NCBI GenBank assembly: GCA_015680685.1
Contig: MNCI01002303.1
Span: forward strand, 1-64,000
Length of the DNA: 64,000 nucleotides
Direction of reading: 5' to 3'
From: Gnetum montanum
Lineage: Eukaryota; Streptophyta; Gnetopsida; Gnetales; Gnetaceae
Under the pieces are notes generated by a model. That model worked only from the letters and a program-made list of their open reading frames with translations. It did no database searches and was not told the origin of the DNA. Shown one piece after another: positions 33,522-44,237 of the stretch. The position numbers and the translations under genes are program-made. Positions within the stretch are counted from its first letter, which is position 1. Every line of letters begins with the position of its first letter.

Positions 33522-34789
33522 CTTAGCTCTCAAACAACAGATTGCATGCAAGTGCAAGAACTAGAAAACTCTGAATGAAAATGCAATAGATGGGAAAACA
33601 AAAACAACATGAAACAAGAAATGTAAACTTGAAAGTAAACTATAATGTTCTAAACATGATCAAAATAACCAAATAGTCGAAAGAGACAATGACATAGGCC
33701 ATCTAAACAACCATTAAAATCTAAAAATATAATTTATTATTATTTTAACTAAGATTTATAGATATATATGTGTAACTATATATATATATATATGCTTAAG
33801 CTCTCATTCTCAATATTCTCACAAGGTAACAATAAAAGTATGTAGACTATTTTGAGCAAGTGACTTATACAAAACTTAATGAGGAGGCTGAGCTAAAACT
33901 CATGTTAGATCATAGTAAGTCACAACTTTCAGATTTTTAGTTGGTTTTTTTTTTTTTTTTGAAAAACTTAAATTTAAAAGGGGAAACGAAGGTTAGGGTG
34001 AGGATTGCTGCTGGACCCCATCACACTCAAGAACTTATTACACTGCCAATGAACATGGTCCTCTTTTTTTTTTTGTTTTCTTTTTAAAGGAAACTTTGCT
34101 CATGGTGTACTTCATTCTTGAGGTAGGAATTCCAACACGAGTCTAGTCGATTAACTGCACTACTAAAGAGCATGGTCCTTTTGGAAACTTTGCCCATGGT
34201 GCAGTTCAACCCTCGTGTATGTGCCTTTGATTGATGGCATCATAGCAGGTCTCCTGGGTGGCTAAGGGTTCTCAAGTAGAAATGAACACACTTCACCCCG
34301 TTGTTCACAGGATAGCCATGGATCATCATACCTGAGGGCTTGGGCTTATGAGAGGAAAGGATAGAATTTTCCAAGGTCACCTAGTAATTATGACTAACCA
34401 CTCTCCAACATCACATATCCTACACTCACATGATCATGATGATAACATGATAAGTTTGTATAAATCAAATGCTCCATAATCAAACATAACAAATAAATTG
34501 AAACCTTGGAATCAATCAGAAAGAGTTATAGTATTTATAAAATATAAAGTGGAGTTTATTGCATTATATTATAGTAATAGTAAATTATATTATACTTACA
34601 TTATTTTCCAATGATGTTAAGATGACCCAATATCAAGTAACTCAAATGACAAATGATTATTAAAATCATATGAAGAACACAATAATCAAAACAATATGCT
34701 AAGAAAAAAATGATGAAAATGCAAGAAAAATATGGAAACACAACAATATACATATGAAATGCAAAGAAAAAGGGGAAGGACACATGCAA
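33522..34789 (-). other. 3' untranslated region of copy A'
   Basis: Between the integrase tail and the 3' LTR. AT-rich, with a TA microsatellite at about 33777-33793 and T runs at 33947-33960 and 34068-34078. A short purine-rich tract adjoins the LTR as a possible polypurine primer. A GCATGGTCCT/TTTGGAAACTTTGC phrase recurs imperfectly at about 34050-34200. Confidence 0.5.
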
Positions 34790-35179
34790 CTAAGAATCTA
34801 CCAGATGCCCACGTGGGGTACTTGAGTAGAAATGTTTCAAATGAAATGCATTAAAATTACTATTCAACTTATATCCTTGCAAATTAGCAATATTAAACAC
34901 ATTTGGGATAGTGATGTCTACAATTTGGAATAGACTTGACCACATAGGTGAAAACTTAGTTTGAGGGCTAGTTTGACCAGACGCTCTATCCCTCTTAAGG
35001 ACTAGATCACCTACCTGAAAATTTTTAGCTGGATGTTTTTTATCGAACCATCTCTTGACAATTTGTTGATGCTTAAGATTATGAAAATCAAGACCTACAC
35101 TTATCTTGCTTGATCGTTTTCTATAAAGTTTTTCTTTAATATAAGTTTCAATGATAGGTCTAGGTTTTGGTGGGTCATC
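34790..35179 (-). pseudogene. integrase C-terminal region (copy A')
   Basis: Minus-strand frame of about 130 codons containing IVKRWFDKKHPAKNFQVGDL and VLKRD, then a C-terminus with FNAFHLKHFY. The GDLVLKRD motif marks the C-terminal domain of plant gypsy integrases. It lacks the catalytic DDE core. The N-terminal side runs into the gap. Confidence 0.75.
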
Positions 35180-35430
35180 NNNNNNNNNNNNNNNNNNNNN
35201 NNNNNNNNNNNNNNNNNNNNNNNNNNNNNNNNNNNNNNNNNNNNNNNNNNNNNNNNNNNNNNNNNNNNNNNNNNNNNNNNNNNNNNNNNNNNNNNNNNNN
35301 NNNNNNNNNNNNNNNNNNNNNNNNNNNNNNNNNNNNNNNNNNNNNNNNNNNNNNNNNNNNNNNNNNNNNNNNNNNNNNNNNNNNNNNNNNNNNNNNNNNN
35401 NNNNNNNNNNNNNNNNNNNNNNNNNNNNNN
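35180..35430. other. assembly gap (251 N)
   Basis: Lies between protease and integrase C-terminus of A'. In copy A the same interval (169-673) holds 505 nt, so the gap may be undersized, or this copy has a deletion. ORFs crossing it are artefacts. Confidence 0.95.
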
Positions 35431-36386
35431 TCAACTACTAGGATATCTGTATAACATGTAAATGTAGGGTATTGCTTAAGTTGTACCTTTACTCCTTTTA
35501 ATAACCCTACCACAGGTATGTTAGATCCATCGAGTTGAATCACACCTTTAGTTTGTGGTATCATTTGTGCTCCTAAGGTGTTACAAATGTCAAGAGGCAT
35601 AACACTAACAGTTGCACTGGAATCCATTAAGCAGTTATGGATATTCTTTCCTAAAATAATCAAAGTGGTTAGGAAAGGGGGATGGTCCTTTTTTCTAGAC
35701 ATGGAATTGTCCATGTTTTGTACTGATAACGTGTTAGGACTTTCTACAAAGTGAACTTGCCTTTCATGAATTGAGGATTTTTCTCTTTGGGCTACGGGTA
35801 TATGAACCATATCCTGAATTACTTCTTTCATTTCATTAAAGTGTAGGAGGTCATACATCAAAATGTTGGCTTTAACTCTTTTTAAGTGCTCAACCAAATC
35901 ATAATTCTTATGTTCATCTTTGGCTTCTTGTTGAGATGGAACTCTTCTAAGTATAGAAGGGGGGTTTGGTCGTTGTGGGACAATTACTTGGGATGACCTG
36001 GATTGGTTGTTTGCATTGTTTTGACTAGGAACTCTTTTGTTTGGAGGTGTATAGAAATTGTTCCTAGTTTGTTGTTGTGTAGCATTCATAATGTCACTAA
36101 TTTTGCGGTAGCGAGTGTTGTGTGGGTTGCGATCGCCTACCATAACTTGTTCTAATGAAGAAACTTCTTCATTTTCTGTCTCATGAGGTATATTAAGGAC
36201 CATGATAGGGGTTTTCCCATTTTTTTGCCCTTGGGTATTGTCACTATACAATGCCATGAATTGAGGACAAGTCTTTTCGGAATGTTGCCTCGTATTATGA
36301 AGACGACAATAATCATCGTTGATTGATACACTTGGTTTTTCTGGTTGTATAGGGCCTTTATTATTATTTCTCTTTAGCTCGACCAC
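35431..36386 (-). pseudogene. zinc-knuckle-like and protease region (copy A')
   Basis: Open minus-strand frame from VELKRNNNKG through YCRLHNTRQHSEKTC, a basic spacer, and the retropepsin-like TLIILGKNIHNCLMDSSATV with SVMPLDICNTLG and GSNIPVVGLLKG. The active site reads DSSA rather than the usual DSGA or DTGA. It is open in this copy for more than 300 codons, so it is the better copy for defining the family. Confidence 0.75.
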
Positions 36387-36428
36387 TTCATTGGAGAGTT
36401 TTTGTAGTGAAGTGAGTATTTGGGTTAT

Positions 36429-37289
36429 CTAATCTTGGGTTTGGGTTGGTGGTTCAACAGAATTTGATGTCCCGTTTGGGTTTATAATGGATTGAATCAA
36501 GGCGTTTGATTGATTATCATTCAAACCAGTGTTGGATGGTAAGAATGAAGAGGACATGGGGCCTTGTAAGTAATTACTTAAAGGTTGAGTTGGTTGAAAG
36601 GGAGAAACAGCTTGGGCCATAACATTAGACGTTTGAGAAGTTGGTAAGAGTGGGTTTGATTGGATGGGGTTACTAACACTCATCATCCCAAATTGGGTTT
36701 GGATACTATTCATAAGGGTTATCTGCTCTAATTCCATAGCTTTTAACATTGCACTTTGTATTTCTATTATGTTGGGATCAGATTTAATGGCATAAGCGAA
36801 GAATAGATCGATGATAGAGAAATAGAAGTTGAGGATACCATCTGGTTGTGGTCGCATCTTATTTAGCACATAGGCAAGTTGATGAAGGAATCTAAGGTTA
36901 TAATCCCTAACATTTTCCCCAAGTAGCTTTCTTAGGTTGGTAAAGTTGCTTGATGCGATAGCAGGGCTAGTAAATTTGTCAAATTGATTCAAAAACTTGT
37001 TTTTGAATTCTTACCATGTGTTAATAGAGGCATTAGGAAGCATTAAGAACCATTGGGTTGCTTTGGTCCTAAATGTTGTTACAAACACCCTGCATGCCAC
37101 ATCATTATGTATAATGTTATGAATCCCTAGTAAAGTTTTAAAACATTGTATGTGTTGGCGAACATCATTCTGAGGGGATGTAGGATCGAAGAACAGATTT
37201 ATGTTTTGAAGGGATTTTGGAATGTCATGGTAACTATAAAAATTAAAAGGGTTTCTTACTAAGGGAGTTGGGGGTTGATGGGTTGCCAT
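36429..37289 (-). pseudogene. retrotransposon gag (copy A')
   Basis: Same gag as in copy A, starting MATHQPPTPLVRNPFNFYSY. A TAA near 37012-37014 replaces the Gln codon that is present in copy A after NTW, a C-to-T change, splitting it into 92 and about 187 codons. The second part holds FKNKFLNQFDKF and the Gln/Pro-rich tail. Confidence 0.8.
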
Positions 37290-37820
37290 CTTAGTTTGAG
37301 GTTTCTTAGGAATTGAATTTGGAAAAAGTGAAGCTCTTGTTTTCTTAAAGTAAATTGACGAGTAGCTGATTGACTAGGGGTAGGAGTATGAGTTCTTTGT
37401 TGAGATATTCTGTAAGAAAAGTCACTCATAAAATGAAAAATAATAGGAAATGTAAAATGCTAATAAACTGTGAAAATTAAAGAAAAAAAAACATTTGAAT
37501 GCTATATTTTTATTTTTTTTATTTTTTATTTAAATTAAAATTGAAATTACAAAATTTTAGAAAAGTAAATTAAAAGGAAAATAATTTAAATCACTTGAAT
37601 TAAATTTCATAAAAACAAATTAAAAAAAAAGATTGCTATAATATAAATCTGGAGATTTGAAAATGAAACTAAAATAGAGCAATAAAACTGAAAATAGGGA
37701 GGCAAAAACAAAAATAGACAGTAATAAAAAAAATGATAATTTTTGTTTTAAAACAAAAGAACCATAAAAGGAAAATAAAGAAAAAGTTGAGAAATTGCCC
37801 TCCTTCTAGCACTAAAAAGG
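37290..37820 (-). other. leader and primer-binding site of copy A'
   Basis: AT-rich leader homologous to 2593-3085. Next to the LTR the minus strand reads AGTGCTAGAAGGAG; compared with copy A the GGCGC core has become AGTGC, as expected from CpG decay of a tRNA-binding site. Confidence 0.7.
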
Positions 37821-39176
37821 TGTTGATGCGTAAATTTTGGACATGCCGCCAACATCTGTGAAAACTTGTTTTAGGAGACTATAGCCTAGGGCATCTCCCG
37901 TATGGGTACAAAAACCCGAGAATAGTCTCAGCTGGAAAGGGCTATAGGACAAAACAATAATAATAATAATATTTTTAAGTACAATATTAAAATCTTAAAT
38001 TTGATTTAATATTAAAAACTTAAATTTAATTTAATATTGGAAACTTAAAAATAATTCGTGCAATTTCTAGGACGATAAATAATTCAAAAATTCAAATTTT
38101 ATGTGTCTCATTGCAAAAGGTGCTTTCAGTATGCGGTTGCTGCTGCTGTTGCTGCCCTTGTGGCAAAGACAGATTCGCCTACTGCAACAACTACTTGCAA
38201 GGGAGATAAGAGGACTGCCCGCTGCAGTTCAGAGGAGTTCATTGCTGCCAAATGATCGCCACTTACGACGCTCACAAGGCTGCTGTGGATACCCTTGTTG
38301 ACGTGCACCAGACCACCTTGCGTAGCTAGTCGCCGCCGTATGTGGCTACTTGCCGCCTGTGGTTCGTCATACACCGCCTGCACTGCTGCGTGAGAGAGGC
38401 CACTGCTTGTAACGATGCCTTGTTCACGTCATGTGCCCCTTGTCGGTTGGAGTAGGGGGGGTCAAGTGATGACCACTGCCATGCACTCTACCACGTCTGT
38501 TGTGCTCCCGTGCCTACCATCTATTGTCTGTAGTTGCCGCATGAGGAGGACTATGTAGGAACAGAGAGAGACGCTCACATTTGCCACCTATTTTCCTCAG
38601 AGAAAACAGGTACTGCTGATTGTCCTCTAAGAAAACAGGTGATGCCGATCTTCCTCGAAGAAAACAGGTGCTACCCCCTGATTGTTGATCCTCCTCCTCC
38701 TTTTATGTGAATTGATAGGGTATTTATAGGGTTGGACCAAGCTCGGGCACAAAATTTAAGAATGGAATCAACAACTGTGAGATGAGAGGAAAGTAGATCT
38801 AGCAACATGTGTCCCATGGATAGTTGGCACGAGTTGGATGTATGTTGGATAGTAGCATTCTTTGACAGGTTCAACTTATCTGTGTTGGATAGTTGTGCAC
38901 GAGTTGGATGTGTGTTGGATAGTTGCATTCTTTGACCAGGTTCAATGTATTTGTGTTGGATAGTTGTGCACGAGTTGGTTATGTGTTGGATAGTTGCATT
39001 TTTTGACCAGGTACATTGCATTTTACAATTTATGGGTTATTCAAGCCCATGAAAGTACATTTAATTAAGACCATGAAGGCTTGACATGTCAATACTGTAC
39101 GACTTCTGATTTTTTGTGATATTAAACTTGTTCAAACAAAGCTCTATGCCTAGCATGGGTGAGGTTGGCCTCAACA
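37821..39176 (-). repeat. 5' LTR of copy A'
   Basis: TGTTGATGCG to GGCCTCAACA. A minus-strand TATAAATA lies at 38721-38728. Visible substitutions and small indels against the 3' LTR show that the insertion is not very recent. Confidence 0.9.
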
Positions 39177-39179
39177 CAG

Positions 39180-39330
39180 TGGATATCTGGCTCCAGAATA
39201 TGCTATGAGAGGGCACCTCATAGAGAAAGCAGATGTCTTCAGTTTTGGGGTGGTGGCCTTGGAGATTGTCAGTGGTAGGAGGAACAAAGATCCACGCTTG
39301 CCTGAAGAGAAATCCTATCTTCTACAATGG
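39180..39330 (+). pseudogene. RLK exon: kinase subdomains VIII-IX
   Basis: Encodes [20 protein letters not shown], then [14 protein letters not shown] and EKSYLLQW before donor GTAAGT. The exon begins right after the right-hand CAGTG target copy: CACAG at the LTR edge supplies an AG directly before TGGATATCTGG. Joined to the exon ending at 31885, the phase is correct. Intact. Confidence 0.9.
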
Positions 39331-39903
39331 GTAAGTATTGCCGATGGTTGGACGTCATTGTTTAACGAGAGTATTAGTCTATTCATAGATTGGGATTGTA
39401 GTTCTTTTTCAGCAATTAAACATCAGGAAGAGAGTGACGAAGTCGGTTTTGTCTATTATTCATAAATTTCAACTGATACTGAAAAGTATTTGAGTATATA
39501 TTTATATCACATGGAGAGCTAAGGCTCTGTTGGGCAGAATCCAGTTTCAGTCTTTCTTTAAGAAGCGGTCTACATATTTCAGTAAACCGTTAAGCTATTG
39601 GTGTGAGATTTCGAGGGTAGCTCTTTGACTCACATATAACGATCATCACATGCGGCTTCAATGCTATGCTTATCCTGCTAAGCAGGGTCTCAGGAAGGTC
39701 TAACAGATGAGCAAAAGCCTAACTCAGAGAAATAAGCACTCAACCATCATTATCACATATACTAAAATTAAATGTTTGAGAATCTACCCTAATAGGATAA
39801 ATGTTTGAGAATCTACCCTAATAGGATTGAACCCTTTGCTAAAACTGGGTCCTTACCAATAAGCTAACACCTCATTGATATAGACATGTGGTTTTAAATG
39901 CAG
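39331..39903 (+). other. RLK last intron
   Basis: Contains a 27-bp direct repeat (AAATGTTTGAGAATCTACCC in tandem at about 39770-39824) and a minus-strand SINE-like head at 39823-39868. Nothing else recognised. Confidence 0.5.
39823..39868 (-). repeat. tRNA-derived SINE-like head
   Basis: On the minus strand GTTAGCTTATTGGTAAGG (A-box-like) is followed by AGGGTTCAATCCT (B-box-like), a good B-box. The body of the element was not delimited. Confidence 0.45.
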
Positions 39904-40251
39904 GCCTGGGATCTATATGAACAGGGCAGGCTGCTGGAGCTTCTGGATGAGACTGTACTAGACACTGCATGTGCTGAACAAGTGGAAAGGGTGATTGCTG
40001 TGTCACTGCTGTGCACTCAGTCTGTGTCAGTGAAGCGGCCATCCATGTCTTGGGTGGTGAACATCTTGGCCCATGATTCACCCACTGTCATAGTTGACGT
40101 TCGCCGTCCATCTTACATTGCAGATTTCATGAATGCTTGGAAAGACAGCCATGTTTCAGCAGGATCATCATCATCATACGTTCAATCCAAGATAACTGCA
40201 TCCATCCTAGAAGAAGGTCGATTGATTACCGAAATGCATGAGCTTCATTAG
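39904..40251 (+). pseudogene. RLK last exon: kinase C-lobe and tail
   Basis: Acceptor AAATGCAG. Encodes AWDLYEQGRLLELLDETVLD, AVSLLCTQSVSVKRPSMSWV and VNIL, the RP-[ST]-MS-x-VV motif of subdomain XI, then a Ser-rich tail to TAG at 40249-40251. Intact; its preservation beside the wrecked catalytic exon suggests fairly recent loss. Confidence 0.95.
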
Positions 40252-40869
40252 AGAAAGGGTTGCACTATTTGGCGTCCAAATATATGGAAGATTTCGTGTT
40301 CCTAAATTCCTTCCTTTCATGCATTATACAACATGAACGAAATGTTCAAAATACATATTATGATTACCGGACGGTGTGAACCACGTGCGCAACCCAAAAC
40401 ATAACACGCAGGTGTTCTTTCTGTGCCTGTAAATCTGAATACTATGCATGTTTTTGACACTTGGTTTTTATGTTTTTTTATGGCCTGTATTTGGAGAACT
40501 GCGTTTGTTTGGATATTATTAATATTGTTGATTTCTCAAACCTGGATTTGTGAAATTGAACCCTACAACTGTATTATACTTTCTGCATTCTGCTTTCAAG
40601 AATGATAATAATTTTGAGATTGTACTCAACGTAAGGGATGCAATTAAATTTACGAACAATGGAACTCCTTTCATATAGTGAAACTGAAACCGATACAGTA
40701 TTCTCTATAAAAAGTGAAAAGAAACACTTTAACCTGATATTGGTCTCTATACGGCGTAGAATCATATTCACTCAGTAAGAGTACTTTGGTTGAGTTAAAC
40801 TTAGACATAAGATAGCAAAGAATGTGGTTAATAAAAGGGTGAACAAGGTTAACCTAAGTGTTTTAATAC
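40252..40869 (+). other. 3' flank of the RLK
   Basis: AT-rich, presumably 3' UTR and flank. No clear gene or repeat. Confidence 0.4.
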
Positions 40870-41280
40870 TTTAAGAAGGTAGAACTTAAGAAGCATAAGA
40901 ACATTTTACAAGCTAGCTAATACTTAAAACTAGAGAAGCAAAGATATTAAACATATCAAATGTATTTATTAAATGATCAAAGGATTTTGGTTACAAACAA
41001 AAATTTTGGAATGATGGAGAACTTATTTTTAGGGCTCCTTAACAAAGAATTTCTAATAGAGGAAGATGATTCCACTAAATCAAATGTAGAATTGACCAAT
41101 TATATATACATCTTTGAAGTAAAGAAAGCTCTAATAAAGATGAAAAATGATAAACCAGATGTTTGGAAGTCTATCAGAGATATATGAATCATTGGGTTGA
41201 CAAATTTATTTTCTTCATTAGAAAACTATGAAAGCTATTTTCTTCGTTTAGAAAACTAATGGAGAAATTGAATGTAAAAA
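40870..41280 (+). pseudogene. RTE-type LINE fragment
   Basis: Plus-strand remnants include DQRILVTNKN, LLNKEFLIEEDD and EVKKALIKMKNDKP followed directly by DVWKSIRDI and, after a stop, GLTNLF. Plant RTE elements have EVKEAL-x-KMKNGK...GPD-x-IPIEVWK here, so about ten residues are deleted. The fragment ends where element C begins. Confidence 0.6.
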
Positions 41281-42180
41281 TGATGAGAGCGGTTACTCTA
41301 GTAGTTATTTTAATTATTAGACTGGTTACTCTAGCGATTTATTCTAATTATTAGAGAGGTTACTCTAGCGGTTGCTTTAGCAGTTATTCTAATTATTAGA
41401 GCAGTTATTTTAATTATTAGAGTAGTTACTCCCAAGCCTATAAATACAATCAGGTGCACAATTGGGAAGAAGTCTTTTAGCAGTCAAGTAGTGCAACTCT
41501 TGTAGTCTGTTTGAAAGTTAGAGTATTTTCCAAGTGCCCTCAGTAGGAGGTTGAAGTGTGGATAGATCTTTATTCGAGCATTGTGTACCTAAGCACACCT
41601 TGTGTATGGCAATAAAGACAAGCTCTTTGATTCATCCGTGCAGCATTTGAAATTTGTTTTCTTACGTATTTATTTTATTTTATTTTATTTTATGCACTTT
41701 ACATTTTTGTTATTAGCACAACAATTCATTTTGATCAGTTAAAAAAATCGTTAAATTACATAAGTACGATCACTTTGAGCATGCATGTAACACTTGGTAA
41801 CCTAGTAAAGATTAGTGTTTGATAATCTCAGTAGTGTTGCACTGGTTCAGGATGTGTGCAGCAAGTGAAAACGAATACTAGTGTTAGGATTAGTCAAAGC
41901 CTAGTTAATCAGTAGTTAAGTTAAATTAGTCACTTAGTTATCTCTCTCTCTTCCCTACTAGCGTAGGACATAAAAACATAAAAGCTATAAAAATCATATG
42001 CCTCAAGCTTACTTAACCATATAATCATGACATACATGTAAGCTTGGGAAGACAATGATCAACCAACCCATCCTTGTTCCACAAGGGCACATAAGCATTT
42101 AGTCCTTGGAATTCGACCAGATCATGCGTGAAATGCTTGTATTCGTATGGTTGAGCATAGGGGTACCTTGCCACTCATCA
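41281..42180 (+). repeat. 5' LTR of element C
   Basis: Begins TGATGAGAGC and ends GCCACTCATCA. The first 150 bp contain tandem copies of a motif like GGTTACTCTAG...TAATTATTAGA. A TATAAATA lies at 41439-41446. The left flank is AAAAA; its partner is outside the window. Confidence 0.85.
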
Positions 42181-42200
42181 TTGGTGCCGTTGCCGGGAAC
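42181..42200 (+). other. primer-binding site of element C
   Basis: TTGGTGCCGTTGCCGGGAAC directly follows the LTR. It is close to the TGGCGCCGTTGCCGGGGA site of Athila/Tat-type plant elements, which pairs with a tRNA 3' end (tRNA-Asp). Confidence 0.85.
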
Positions 42201-42316
42201 TTAGTTGTTTGTGCATTAATTAGAACTTAGGAAATTATTCACATCATTGGAATGAATCCTTAGTGTTGGTTGAGAAAATAATAAACAAGAATACATTGCA
42301 CACTGAACAAACAAGT

Positions 42317-44237
42317 ATGTCTCCTTCTTCGTACGAAAGCACCTCACCGCCTAGGTTTGAAACAAGAAACAATCGGTGGCATAATACACATGCCATTGAT
42401 ATGCTAGTCCCTCAACAAGTTTGAGTGGTATATATTCATCCCGATGAGTATATACCAGACTTCACCTTTATCCTCCATCAAGATGAACAACTGCATTAGC
42501 GAGACTTAGAAGGTAACATAGTGTTACCTCCTAATCATTCAGTCTCAAGCATGCTTCTTCGTGCTCTCACACGAATTGGCATGCCGCACTTACACATAGA
42601 ATACATTGTGCAAGACCATGACTTGAGAGAATACTATCCCACAAAGGCACAACGTGAAAGGGACTTGTAACAGGAGAGACATCATATGTCTTTGAAGGGT
42701 AAGTGGTCTAAGGATGCCCCACATGTCTTAAGTGAAAATGAGGGTGGTGAACCTACCTCAGGTAGTCATCCACACAACGATTTTCCTCCCCTTGACTTTG
42801 GCCAAGGGGTTGTGTATCAGAACCTTTATTCCACTATTCATAACCTAGGTTCTGATACCTATGGGCACAAAGGGTTCGAAAAAAGAACACAAAATCATGA
42901 TAAAGGTGAACATTCTGATCGCAATCGCGATCGGGGCTGAGACCACAGAAGAGAAGGTAGTAAACACCATCATGGTGATGGTTCTCCTTCTTCTTCACCT
43001 TTATCATCTCATTCACCCTCTCCTTCAATATCCAGATGCAGTCATAAAGAAAAAGACCATGGGGATAAAGGTAGGCAAAGTGGAAGTCATAGACAAAACA
43101 ACTAGGAAAGGAAACGAGGGCACTCTAGAGAGTCACGGCATAGAAGAAGGAAGAGTAGGAAACAACGTAGGCACCATAGATGCCATGGACAATACAATCA
43201 TGATGAACCCCTCCTTGCTACTCAAAGTATGTTGGACATAACTGAGGCTGTTAGAATTCCAACAAGGCATCAGAAAGATAGTAGGATCAAGAGATTAGAT
43301 ATGAACAACATCCCACCATTTGAAGGGGGATACAATGCTGATCCTTAGAATCATTTACAAGCATTCCATGATGCGTGTGCCTTACAGAACATAGAGAACG
43401 AATGGCAAAAGTTAAGTTGTTTCCATAGACATTAGTTAAAGAAGTAGAATGTTGGTATTGGTCTTTAGAATCAAAATCCATTCGTAGGTGGAGTACTATG
43501 TTAGAACTATTTAATGACAAGTACCAAATGTACTCCCAAGTGTCTAACTTGCAAAAGCAAATCCAAGGTTGGAAACAAGAAGGATATGAAATCTTGGATG
43601 CTACCATGGGCCGATACTATGCACTATTACATCATTGCCCTGGCCATGGTTATTCGCAATGGGATCAATTGCACCATCTTGTGGATGGGCTTAAGCATGA
43701 AATGAGAAGAACCCTTGGGACTTATGCCCAAGGGAGACTATCCAAGCTTAGGTCCATCAAATTCAAAGACAATTGAAGCAAGTTTCTAAGGAAGAAGGTG
43801 AGCTATGGAAGAGAGAAAGTGCAGAAGAGTATAACTGAGATCCTTCCCTTCAGAAGAGGGGAGTAAGATTTTGTGAGGATGAAAAAGAGTCACCACTCGA
43901 AGAGATGGTGAATAGGAAAAATTTGCCTATCCAAAAGATGACATCAGAAGTTTTAGCAAAGGTAGAACAAATGTGGGATTCCCTAGACAATAGATTTCAA
44001 ACTATTCTTAAAATAGTAGAGGAGTCTAGAGAGAAAGGTAGTGAGAAAAGAAAAAATAAAGAGGCTGAACATGCACATAGCAAGGGTAATGGAAAAGTTT
44101 CCATCATTGAAGAGGTTGTGGATTTAGAAACAGACAATGATAGTGGATGTGAGATATGTCAATATGACCATCCTAAGGGATGTTTCCCTATAATCTCACA
44201 TCTACAAGAGTCTAGGGTGTATGCACTCAACCCATAA
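42317..44237 (+). pseudogene. gag of element C
   Basis: Starts MSPSSYESTSPPRFETRNNR. The N-terminal part becomes extremely Arg/Ser-rich (SR-like; RESRHRRRKSRKQRR at about 43120-43170), followed by the gag core (PPFEGGYNADP, then ELFNDKYQMYSQVSNLQKQI, HHCPGHGY and RRTLGTYAQGRLSKL) and a knuckle CEICQYDHPKGC with spacing CX2CX3HX3C. At least six stops interrupt it, several at CAG, CAA or TGG positions. Gag would assemble the particle and bind RNA. Confidence 0.75.

Larger units (their letters stand above)
32152..39176 (-). mobile_element. RT-less Ty3/gypsy-like element, copy A' (complete, with TSD)
   Basis: A complete non-autonomous LTR retrotransposon on the minus strand. The 5' LTR is 37821-39176 and the 3' LTR 32152-33521, both bounded by TGTTGA and TCAACA. 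CAGTG on each side (32147-32151 and 39177-39181) is the target duplication. Internally it has a primer-binding site, gag, protease and the integrase C-terminal region; RT, RNase H and integrase core are absent (as in copy A, though a 251-N gap lies at the junction here). It sits on the RLK splice acceptor. Confidence 0.9.
4995..40251 (+). pseudogene. LRR-malectin receptor-like kinase (LRR-VIII-2 type), decayed
   Basis: Plus-strand exons encode, in order, a ladder of LRR repeats (exons at 4995-22721), a cysteine motif CLQRTFPCNRG, a malectin-like domain, one membrane segment and a Ser/Thr kinase ending at a stop at 40249-40251. This matches plasma-membrane receptor kinases of the LRR-VIII-2 group. 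The product would bind an extracellular ligand and signal through the kinase. Lesions seen: TAG at 8086, non-GT donor after 7920, TAA at 22678, TGA at 27883, a frameshift near 27945, no clear donor after 31251, HRDxxxxN changed to D, DFG changed to YFG, and a frameshift before a TGA at 31861. The N-terminal exons were not found. Several LTR elements and a LINE lie in the introns. Base-call errors could explain a few lesions but not all. Confidence 0.85.

Noticed and set aside
35151-35454. ORFs across the run of N
   Set aside because: They exist only because N is translated as X.
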